Shown here: positions 42,065 through 48,955 of the stretch, in pieces
Layout: every line of letters begins with the position of its first letter
How positions within the stretch are numbered: the stretch's first letter is position 1
Assembly (NCBI GenBank): GCA_902552755.1
Contig: CACDHV010000008.1
Coordinates: 1-48,955, forward strand
DNA length: 48,955 nucleotides
Direction: 5' to 3'
DNA from: an uncultured Pelagibacteraceae bacterium
GTDB taxonomy: Bacteria; Pseudomonadota; Alphaproteobacteria; Pelagibacterales; Pelagibacteraceae
Notes under the pieces: generated by a model
Database searches by the model: none
The model's input: only the letters and a program-made list of their open reading frames with translations
Told to the model about the DNA's origin: nothing
Program-made: the position numbers and the translations under genes

Positions 42065-42901
42065 ATGTCAAATATTGAAGTAAAAAAAATTATTGAACCT
42101 ACGCCAGCATCTGACGGAGCTGGGGTTAAATTAAAAAGAAGCATTGGTGTAGAACCCAATTACTTTGATCCATTTTTAATGTTAGATGAATTCGGATCAG
42201 AAAATAGCGAAGATTATATAGCTGGTTTTCCACCCCATCCTCATCGAGGTATTGAAACAGTAACTTATATGTTAGCTGGAGATTTTGAGCACAAAGATAG
42301 TACAGGTGGTGAAGGTAGAATGACTGCGGGAGATGTTCAGTGGATGAAAACAGGAAGTGGAATTATACATTCTGAAATGCCTGCAATGAAAGAAGGTAAG
42401 TTACATGGGTTTCAGTTATGGATCAATATGCCAGCTAAACTAAAAATGAGTAAACCTAGTTACATCTACATAGATGCTGATCAAATGCAAACTCACCTAG
42501 ATGAAGAAAAAATAGTCAAAGTTATAGCTGGAAAATTTAAAAAAGCTGAAGGACCTATAAAAAAACATAATGTTGAACCTATTTATTTTGATATTGAATT
42601 AAATAAGGATAAAGAGTTCAATTTTGATTTACCATCAACTCACAATTCATTTATTTATTTAATTGAAGGTGAGATAAAAATTGGAAATCAGCAGCATCAA
42701 AAAGCTGAAAATTCAAAATTAATTCTTTTAGAAAAGGGAGATAATCTTAAGGTTTACGGCACAACTAATGCCAAGTTTCTACTTATTGCTGGAAAACCAA
42801 TAGGTGAACAAATTGCTAGAGGTGGTCCATTTGTTATGAACACTAAACAAGAAATCTTGCAAGCAGTCGAGGATTATCATAAAGGTACATTTGTAAAATG
42901 A
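42065..42901 (+). CDS. Pirin family cupin protein
   Basis: 278 residues, bicupin. The N-terminal metal site is visible as FPPHPHRGIETVTYML, GDVQWMKTGSGIIHSEMP and HGFQLWINMP; the C-terminal IGEQIARGGPFVMNTKQEI is also typical. Pirins can act as quercetinases or redox sensors. It overlaps the quinone reductase gene by 4 bp, an ATGA coupling, so a shared quinone/flavonoid-type chemistry is plausible but unproven. Confidence 0.92.
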   Translation: MSNIEVKKIIEPTPASDGAGVKLKRSIGVEPNYFDPFLMLDEFGSENSEDYIAGFPPHPHRGIETVTYMLAGDFEHKDSTGGEGRMTAGDVQWMKTGSGIIHSEMPAMKEGKLHGFQLWINMPAKLKMSKPSYIYIDADQMQTHLDEEKIVKVIAGKFKKAEGPIKKHNVEPIYFDIELNKDKEFNFDLPSTHNSFIYLIEGEIKIGNQQHQKAENSKLILLEKGDNLKVYGTTNAKFLLIAGKPIGEQIARGGPFVMNTKQEILQAVEDYHKGTFVK

Positions 42902-43869
42902 AATCTATTAAAGTAACAAATACAGGTGGACCAGAAGTTCTTGAACTAGAAGATATAACTTTAGAAAAACCTGGAGCAGATGAAGTTCAAATCGAACATG
43001 TTGCAATTGGTTTGAATTATATAGATACATATCATAGGTCAGGTTTATATCCTCTTGAGTTACCAACTGGGATTGGAATGGAAGCAGCAGGTATAATTAA
43101 AGAAGTTGGTTCAAATGTTTCTAATTTTTCAGTTGGAGACAAAATTGCATATGCTGCAGCTCCTTTAGGTGCTTACTCAACTCACAGAAATTACACATCA
43201 AAAAATATTGTAAAAGTTCCTAATGATATTGATTTGGAGCAAATTTCAAGTGCAATGACAAAAGGAATGACAACATTTTATTTATTACACAAAACATATG
43301 TTCCAAAAGAAGGTGATACTGTCTTATTTCATGCAGCAGCTGGTGGTGTCGGACAATTCTTTTGTCAGTGGGCAAAAAGTTTAGGACTGAAAGTTATTGG
43401 AACAGTTGGTAGTGATGAAAAAATTGAGATAGCAAAGAAGTATGGTTGCGATCAGGTTATAAACTATTCAAAGGAAGACTTTGCAAAAAAAGTGTTGGAC
43501 CTCACAAATGGTAAAGGTGTATCAGTTGTTTATGATGGTGTGGGTAAAACAACATATGATAAATCCATTGAATGTTTAAAATTAAGAGGAACAATGGTTT
43601 CATTTGGAAATGCATCGGGTCCACTTGACCCAATTATTGTTTCAAAATCTTTGCAACCAAAAGGTATTTACTTCGTCAGACCTGCAATGAATCAATACTT
43701 TACAAATAGTGAAGAAATACAAGAGGCAGCTAATATGTTGTTTAAACAAATTTCATCAGGAAATGTAAAAATAGAAATTTTTAAAAAATATAAATTAGAA
43801 GATGCTGTTCAAGCACATAGAGATTTAGAAGGAAGAAAAATTACGGGTCCAGCAGTAATTATTCCTTAA
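42898..43869 (+). CDS. NADPH:quinone reductase (zeta-crystallin-like MDR)
   Basis: Zinc-free medium-chain reductase, 323 residues. GLNYIDTYHRSGLYP and the GIGMEAAGIIKEVGSNVSNFSVGDKIAY segment form the GroES-like domain, and the NADPH-binding motif is FHAAAGGVGQFFCQWAKSLG. LKLRGTMVSFGNASGP follows. It overlaps pirin by 4 bp. Its end overlaps the DUF2721 gene by 11 bp, tail to tail. Confidence 0.94.
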   Translation: MKSIKVTNTGGPEVLELEDITLEKPGADEVQIEHVAIGLNYIDTYHRSGLYPLELPTGIGMEAAGIIKEVGSNVSNFSVGDKIAYAAAPLGAYSTHRNYTSKNIVKVPNDIDLEQISSAMTKGMTTFYLLHKTYVPKEGDTVLFHAAAGGVGQFFCQWAKSLGLKVIGTVGSDEKIEIAKKYGCDQVINYSKEDFAKKVLDLTNGKGVSVVYDGVGKTTYDKSIECLKLRGTMVSFGNASGPLDPIIVSKSLQPKGIYFVRPAMNQYFTNSEEIQEAANMLFKQISSGNVKIEIFKKYKLEDAVQAHRDLEGRKITGPAVIIP

Positions 43870-44266
43870 ACTGAACATCCATATCTGAAAGATGTAGTTT
43901 TAAAGCCTTAGTAGAAATTTGTATTTCTCTTATAAAAAATATAATTGAGATCATCATAGACAAACAGCACGTTCCAAAGATTACTCTAGCTACAATTAAA
44001 CTTTCTAAATAAAGTGCAAAAACAGTCAGCATATTAAATAAAAAGCCGAATGCTGCTGACATGATTGCAAATTTTAATACTCCAATTCTGCTGTTTAGAT
44101 TAATAAGTTGATCTTTCCACTCTGGAGGTGTGTGCTTTTCAAAGACATACTCATCATGAATTTTTCTAATTAATCCACTAAGGGTGTGAAATCGATTGCT
44201 ATATACACTCATTATAAGCGGAATTGCGGGAAACATTAATGCAGTAACAGTGTAATCTATATTCAT
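43859..44266 (-). CDS. DUF2721 membrane protein
   Basis: 135 residues from ATG 44266 (the frame's TTG at 44275 is less likely). Helix near the N-terminus (MFPAIPLIMSVYSNRFHTLSGLIRKIHDEY), a polar loop, and two further helices (KFAIMSAAFGFLFNMLTVFALYL; VIFGTCCLSMMISIIFFIREI) match the DUF2721 pattern. Function unknown. Divergent from ubiA with a 52-bp gap that contains a 13-bp palindrome and two GANTC sites. Confidence 0.75.
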   Translation of the reverse strand: MNIDYTVTALMFPAIPLIMSVYSNRFHTLSGLIRKIHDEYVFEKHTPPEWKDQLINLNSRIGVLKFAIMSAAFGFLFNMLTVFALYLESLIVARVIFGTCCLSMMISIIFFIREIQISTKALKLHLSDMDVQFKE

Positions 44267-44269
44267 TCG

Positions 44270-44282
44270 AATCAATTTGATT
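44270..44282. promoter_or_regulatory. 13-bp palindrome in the DUF2721/ubiA divergent gap
   Basis: AATCAA-T-TTGATT, perfect 6-bp arms, lies right beside the DUF2721 start. GANTC sites are at 44269 (GAATC, overlapping the palindrome) and 44287 (GACTC). Operator status is speculative. Confidence 0.25.
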
Positions 44283-44318
44283 ATGAGACTCTGCTTTGCT
44301 ATTTACAAGTAAATTGTT

Positions 44319-45185
44319 ATGCAAAACATCAAATTGTTCGTTGAACTTACAAGGCTAAATAGACCAATCGGATACATGCTTTTATTTTGGCCTTGTCTAT
44401 GGGGTCTAACAGTTGCTTATGATTTTAATTCTGAATTAGAAAAATTTTATTTTTATTCTTTGTTATTTTTACTTGGGTCAATACTAATGAGATCTGCTGG
44501 GTGCATTGTAAATGATATTGCAGACAAAAATTTTGACAAAAAAGTTGAAAGAACAAAAAATAGACCGATTGCATCAGAAAAAGTTTCTGTAAATCTAGCA
44601 ATAATTTACTCTTTTATTTTATGTGGATTGGCATTTTTAGTATTAATTAATTTTAATAAATTTACAATTTTAATGGCACTCTTATCTATGCCATTGGCAT
44701 TTACTTATCCTTTGATGAAAAGATTTACCTATTGGCCGCAGCTATTTTTAGGAATTACATTTAACTATGGTCTTGTTCTTGCGTGGATATCAATAAACAA
44801 TAGCATAAATTTAGTGCCAATTATTTTTTATTTTGGAGCCATATTTTGGACACTGGGTTACGACACTATTTACGGATATCAAGATATTAAAGATGATGAG
44901 ATTATAGGAGTTAAATCTACCTCGATAAAATTTAAAAATAACCCAAAAATATTTATTTCTTTATGTTACTCATTTTTTTTTATCTCTCTAATAATTTTAG
45001 GAATTTTAATGAATTATAAAATATTATATTTCATCTCTTTGATAATTACATTTTTTCATTTAATGATTTATCAAATCAAAAATCTTAATGTAGGTGATGC
45101 AAGTCAATGTCTGCAAAAATTTAAAAGTAATAATTTTTTAGGTCTAATTATAGTTATAAATATTTTAATAGGTAAATTAATATAA
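44319..45185 (+). CDS. ubiA: 4-hydroxybenzoate polyprenyltransferase
   Basis: Membrane prenyltransferase attaching the isoprenoid chain in ubiquinone synthesis. 288 residues; first Asp motif IVNDIADKNFDKKVERTKNRPIAS and second GYDTIYGYQDIKDDEIIGVKST, both complete; about eight helices. The msbA gene starts 1 bp after its stop. Provides quinone for the bc1 complex encoded earlier. Confidence 0.95.
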   Translation: MQNIKLFVELTRLNRPIGYMLLFWPCLWGLTVAYDFNSELEKFYFYSLLFLLGSILMRSAGCIVNDIADKNFDKKVERTKNRPIASEKVSVNLAIIYSFILCGLAFLVLINFNKFTILMALLSMPLAFTYPLMKRFTYWPQLFLGITFNYGLVLAWISINNSINLVPIIFYFGAIFWTLGYDTIYGYQDIKDDEIIGVKSTSIKFKNNPKIFISLCYSFFFISLIILGILMNYKILYFISLIITFFHLMIYQIKNLNVGDASQCLQKFKSNNFLGLIIVINILIGKLI

Positions 45186-45186
45186 A

Positions 45187-46929
45187 ATGTCGAATATTCA
45201 AATTTTAAAAAGATTGTATAAAGATTATACTAAGTATTATATAGGTAAGATTTTGCTTGCTGTTATATTTTCCATTTTAGTTGCAGGTAGTACTTCAGCA
45301 ACTGCGTATTTACTCGATCCAGCAATTGATAAAATATTTTTGAATAAGGATCAGAGTTTATTACTACTTATTCCTTTCTTGATAATTATTGCATTCGCAA
45401 CAAAAGGGGTCTCTCTTTATATGGCTAAATTCTTAATGATTAATGTTGCTGAAGAAGTTAAAAAAAAAATTCAAATGAATATGTTGTCCTCATTTATTAA
45501 AGCAGATACTGAATATATAGAGAATAAACATACTGGAAAATATATCTCAAATTTAAACTTTGATGTTAATCAAATAACTATGATGTTAAGTACATCTTTT
45601 TTAAATTTTTTTAAAGATGGTTTCACTTTAATTGGTTTATTATCTGTTATGTTCTTTCAAAATTGGAGATTATCTTTGATAGCGATTATTATGATACCAC
45701 TCGCCTCACTGACTGCGAAAAGATTGGGCAAAAGAATGGGAAAAGTTACTACAGAAGCTCAGGAAAAATCAGGTGATTTAAATAAATATTTAATCGATTT
45801 ATTTAAAAATCATAAAATTATTAAAATTTTTCAACGAGAAAAATTTGAAAATGATAGATCAGAGAAGTTTGTTAATGACTTAAAAGAAAAACAAATAAAA
45901 ATTTCTACAGTATTTATTAGAGCTACCCCGATAATGGAGATTCTCACTGGTATTATGATAGCAATTTTAATTTTCTATTCCGGCAAACTAATAATGAATG
46001 ATCAATTAAGTTTAAATAATTTTTTTTCTTTTTTAGCAGCAATGATGCTGGCCTACCAACCTGTTAGATCCTTGGCTACAATAAATATTGGTATAGGACA
46101 GGGCTTATCTGCAGGCAAAAGAATACTGCCAATTATTGACTCAAAAAATTTAATTGAAGCTAATGATGATAAAAAGGAAATTAATTTACAAAATGGCGAG
46201 ATAGAATTTATAGATGTAAATTTTAATTATTTATCAAACATTGAAAATCACGTTTTAAAAGATATTAATATAAAAATTATTGGTAACAAAATGACTGCAT
46301 TGGTAGGACAAAGTGGTTCTGGGAAATCCACTTTACTAAATTTAATCCCAAGAATATATGATCCAAAGTCAGGAATGTTAAAGGTAGATGGCCAAAACAT
46401 TAAAGAAATCAATTTAAATTCATTAAGAAAAGAAATTTCAATAGTAGATCAAAATATAACTTTGTTTGATGATACAGTTTTTAACAATATAAAATATGCA
46501 AAGCCTGATGCAAAAGACGAAGAAATTTATAAGGCTGCAGATCTGTCTATGTGTAGAGATTTTATTGAAAAACTTAACCAAAAATATCAAACAATGATCG
46601 GTGAGAACGGTGTAAAATTATCAGGTGGAGAAAAACAGAGGCTTTCAATCGCAAGGGCATTTCTCAAAGATAGCAAAATAATATTATTAGATGAGGCAAC
46701 TTCATCATTGGACTCTGAGACAGAGGAAAAAATTCAAAAAGCATTAGATAAACTTACATTAAATAAAACTACTGTAGTAATTGCTCATAGACTTTCAACA
46801 ATATTAAATTCTGATAAAATTTACGTAATGGATAAAGGTATTGTTGTTGACTCAGGTAATCACGAACAATTACTTGAAAAGTCTCAAACCTATAAGAATT
46901 TTTACGATAAGCAAATTTCTAAAAACTAA
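45187..46929 (+). CDS. msbA: Lipid A export ABC transporter MsbA-type
   Basis: Half-transporter of 580 residues: six-helix exporter domain (about 1-310), then the ATPase domain with Walker A GQSGSGKSTLLNLIPR, signature KLSGGEKQRLSIARAF, Walker B KIILLDEATSSLD and the switch His in VVIAHRLST. Followed directly by waaA (one-base overlap) and lpxK, so the flipped substrate is most likely the lipid A core. A general multidrug role cannot be excluded by sequence alone. Confidence 0.9.
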   Translation: MSNIQILKRLYKDYTKYYIGKILLAVIFSILVAGSTSATAYLLDPAIDKIFLNKDQSLLLLIPFLIIIAFATKGVSLYMAKFLMINVAEEVKKKIQMNMLSSFIKADTEYIENKHTGKYISNLNFDVNQITMMLSTSFLNFFKDGFTLIGLLSVMFFQNWRLSLIAIIMIPLASLTAKRLGKRMGKVTTEAQEKSGDLNKYLIDLFKNHKIIKIFQREKFENDRSEKFVNDLKEKQIKISTVFIRATPIMEILTGIMIAILIFYSGKLIMNDQLSLNNFFSFLAAMMLAYQPVRSLATINIGIGQGLSAGKRILPIIDSKNLIEANDDKKEINLQNGEIEFIDVNFNYLSNIENHVLKDINIKIIGNKMTALVGQSGSGKSTLLNLIPRIYDPKSGMLKVDGQNIKEINLNSLRKEISIVDQNITLFDDTVFNNIKYAKPDAKDEEIYKAADLSMCRDFIEKLNQKYQTMIGENGVKLSGGEKQRLSIARAFLKDSKIILLDEATSSLDSETEEKIQKALDKLTLNKTTVVIAHRLSTILNSDKIYVMDKGIVVDSGNHEQLLEKSQTYKNFYDKQISKN

Positions 46930-48164
46930 TGTTTATTGTGTATGATTTGTTAAATTTAATATTATTAATATTTTCACCATTAATTTTTTTAACTAGATAT
47001 TTTTTTGGCAAAGAAGATAAAAAAAGATTTAAAGAAAAATTTTGCTTGTTTTCAAAGAGGAACAATAGCAGAGAAACAATCTGGATACATGGAGCAAGTG
47101 TTGGTGAAATATTGAGTATTATTCCAATAATAAAAGAACTAGAAAAAGACAAAAATATTAAAAAGATTCTATTAACATCGTCAACTACTAGCTCTGCCTC
47201 AGTAGTTCTAAAATTTAAATTCAAAAAAACTGTACATCAGTATTACCCCTTAGATATAAATTTTTTAACCAAGTTCTTTATTAATTATTGGAAACCAAAA
47301 ATTGCTATTTTTGTAGACTCAGAAGTTTGGCCAAACATGTATAAGAATCTTTATAGAAAAAAAATTCCACTAATTCTTTTGAATGCTAGAATAACAAAAA
47401 AATCTTTTAATAGATGGAAATTCTTTCCAAATTTTTCAAAAGCTATTTTTAGTAAGATTACACTTGCACTTCCCCAAAATAGTGAGACTAAACAATATCT
47501 TCATTTACTTGGAGTAAAAAATATAAAAATTGCGGGTAATTTAAAATATTTTGGTAATATTGAAAAAAAAAAAATTAAAAATGATTTATCAAATAAATTT
47601 TATAAAAGAAATATTTGGTGTGCTGCTAGTACTCATAAAGAAGAGGAAAAATTTATAGGACGAGTGCACAATGAACTTAGATCAGAGATAAAAAATCTTA
47701 TCACTATTATAATTCCAAGACATATAAATAGAACTAAAAGTATAATAAACGAACTAAATGGTATTGGATTAAACTACCAGTTACACTCTGAGAATAAAAA
47801 GATTAAAAAAAATACCGATATTTATCTAGTCGATACATATGGTGAAGCAATTAAATTTTACCTTTTATCAAAATTAACATTTTTAGGTGGTTCTTTAGTA
47901 AAACATGGAGGTCAGAATCCACTGGAACCTGCAAGGGAAGGTAATTATATTTTATATGGTCCAAATATATCAAATTTTAAAGAAGTTTATAAAATGTTAA
48001 ATTTTTTAAAAATTGCAAAAAAGATAAATTCAATTAAAGAAGTGAAAAAAATTGTCCTTAAAAGAATTAATTTTAATCAAAACAATAAAGCTAAATTAAA
48101 ATTAAAAAACATTGGGAATAAAATATTAGCTAAAAATTTATTAGAAATTAAAAAGTTTACATAA
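46929..48164 (+). CDS. waaA: 3-deoxy-D-manno-octulosonic acid (Kdo) transferase
   Basis: GT30 glycosyltransferase adding Kdo to lipid IVA at the inner membrane. 411 residues: N-terminal anchor helix (about 8-25), WIHGASVGEILSIIPII, the SEVWPNMYKNL segment, ILLNARITKKSF, and the C-terminal family signature FLGGSLVKHGGQNPLEPAREGNYILYGPN. It shares one base with msbA, and lpxK begins right after its stop codon. How many Kdo residues are added is not predictable. Confidence 0.95.
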   Translation: MFIVYDLLNLILLIFSPLIFLTRYFFGKEDKKRFKEKFCLFSKRNNSRETIWIHGASVGEILSIIPIIKELEKDKNIKKILLTSSTTSSASVVLKFKFKKTVHQYYPLDINFLTKFFINYWKPKIAIFVDSEVWPNMYKNLYRKKIPLILLNARITKKSFNRWKFFPNFSKAIFSKITLALPQNSETKQYLHLLGVKNIKIAGNLKYFGNIEKKKIKNDLSNKFYKRNIWCAASTHKEEEKFIGRVHNELRSEIKNLITIIIPRHINRTKSIINELNGIGLNYQLHSENKKIKKNTDIYLVDTYGEAIKFYLLSKLTFLGGSLVKHGGQNPLEPAREGNYILYGPNISNFKEVYKMLNFLKIAKKINSIKEVKKIVLKRINFNQNNKAKLKLKNIGNKILAKNLLEIKKFT

Positions 48165-48955
48165 ATGAGACAAAAAAAACCTTTTTTTTGGCAAGAAAAG
48201 AATTTTATTTCCTTTTTACTTTTACCTCTTTCACTAATCACTTTTACTTTAAATCTCCGAAAGATCTTTATACAAAAAAAAAAATTCAGAATAAAAACAA
48301 TATGTGTGGGTAATATTTATCTAGGTGGGACTGGAAAAACATCTCTAAGTATAAAATTATACGAAATTTTAAAAAAAAATTACAAAACTGTCTTTGTTAA
48401 AAAGAAATATTTAGATCAATTTGATGAAAAATATCTACTCAATTCATATGGAAAAGTGGTTAGCAATCTTGAGAGAACAGAAAGCTTATTGAAAGCTCAA
48501 AATCAGAATTTTGATTTAGCAATACTAGATGACGGGCTTCAAGAAAAAAAAATTAATTACGATTTATCAATAGCTTGTTTTAATCCAAGTTATGGTCTTG
48601 GAAATGGTTTTCTTTTGCCAGCTGGACCTTTGAGAGAGAATATTTCAGAATTGTGTAACTATGATGCTATTTTCATAAACGGCGAAAAGAAAAATAAAAA
48701 TTTAATTACTACAATTAGGAATTTTAACAAAACTATTTTTTACACAAATTATTATCCATTAAATCTAAAAAAATTTAATAGAAAAAAAAAATATCTTTTT
48801 TTTTGTGGAATTGGAAATCCTCATGAATTTGAAAATACACTAAAAAAATTTCACTTCAAAGTTGATGAAAAGCTCATTTTTCCAGATCATCATAATTATA
48901 AAAATGATGAAATTATTAAAATTAAAAAATTAGCTAAAGAAAAAAACTTACAAAT
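48165..48955 (+). CDS. lpxK: Tetraacyldisaccharide 4'-kinase, 3' truncated by the window end
   Basis: The frame opens at ATG 48165, immediately after the waaA TAA, and stays open to the last base (263 codons). It phosphorylates the 4' position of the lipid A disaccharide. An N-terminal membrane-binding helix (about 14-29, NFISFLLLPLSLITF) precedes a P-loop GNIYLGGTGKTSL; AILDDGLQEKKI and LLPAGPLREN are LpxK motifs; the C-terminus (…FPDHHNYKNDEI) is cut off. Completes an msbA-waaA-lpxK lipid A unit. Confidence 0.94.
   Translation, partial: MRQKKPFFWQEKNFISFLLLPLSLITFTLNLRKIFIQKKKFRIKTICVGNIYLGGTGKTSLSIKLYEILKKNYKTVFVKKKYLDQFDEKYLLNSYGKVVSNLERTESLLKAQNQNFDLAILDDGLQEKKINYDLSIACFNPSYGLGNGFLLPAGPLRENISELCNYDAIFINGEKKNKNLITTIRNFNKTIFYTNYYPLNLKKFNRKKKYLFFCGIGNPHEFENTLKKFHFKVDEKLIFPDHHNYKNDEIIKIKKLAKEKNLQ

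Noticed and set aside
1..48955. CRISPR arrays, insertion sequences, phage or toxin-antitoxin modules
   Set aside because: No regular repeat-spacer pattern, transposase, integrase or terminal repeats were seen; the gene content is housekeeping throughout.

Overview
The window reads as a compact, very AT-rich alphaproteobacterial chromosome segment. It is most likely from the SAR11 clade (Pelagibacterales, 'Candidatus Pelagibacter'-like). That placement is inferred from four things: low GC with Lys/Asn/Ile-rich proteins; genes that abut or overlap almost everywhere, so that no gap without a gene exceeds about 120 bp; typical alphaproteobacterial neighbourhoods (lgt-midA-pgeF, prs-rplY-pth-ychF, mutY-DUF721-dsbA-smc, ispH-thrB-rnhA, atpI-B-E-F'-F); and a retinal pathway cluster in a lean genome. 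I see no mobile elements, phage genes, CRISPR arrays or rRNA. One tRNA gene is present.

Layout. 1-5906 (+): end of lgt, midA-like methyltransferase, pgeF, prs, rplY, pth, ychF. 5883-8460 (-): petABC, the cytochrome bc1 complex. 8525-10310 (+): trmL, hemF, greA. 10307-14216 (-): a TPR lipoprotein/exported protein, ispE, tRNA-Gln(TTG) and the CCA-adding enzyme, in that transcription order. 14227-16800 (+): family-4 uracil-DNA glycosylase, a 44-aa membrane microprotein, rnhB and the GANTC methylase ccrM. 16797-18918 (-): mutY and a FAD monooxygenase. 18919-24909 (+): DUF721/DciA-like protein, DsbA-like protein, a short SMC, and the Fo part of ATP synthase. 24954-31696 (+): crtI-crtB-crtY-blh (phytoene to retinal), a 57-aa membrane protein, ispH, thrB, rnhA. 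31697-31817: an unusual structured non-coding gap. 31818-38701 (-): peroxiredoxin and thrC, then ctaB, a small membrane protein, subunit IV-like protein, coxC, coxA, coxB. 38789-40283: a HIG1-like twin-TM protein (+), a second subunit III-like protein (-) and SCO1 (+). 40278-48955: rsmE (-), haloacid dehalogenase-DoxX-pirin-quinone reductase (+), DUF2721 (-), ubiA, msbA, waaA and the start of lpxK (+).

Together the genes give an aerobic respiratory chain (bc1, aa3-type oxidase with assembly factors, ATP synthase Fo, ubiquinone and heme O synthesis), retinal supply for a rhodopsin that is not itself in the window, lipid A/Kdo assembly, and DNA repair/methylation. Regulation seems squeezed into tiny divergent gaps, several of which carry perfect palindromes.

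The items most worth a second look are: the symmetric, repeat-containing RNA-like element between rnhA and the peroxiredoxin gene; an SMC with no visible hinge; a ccrM promoter loaded with GANTC sites; an identical 16-nt leader before coxB and the second subunit III-like gene; and a tRNA ending 3 nt before the start codon of the CCA-adding enzyme.
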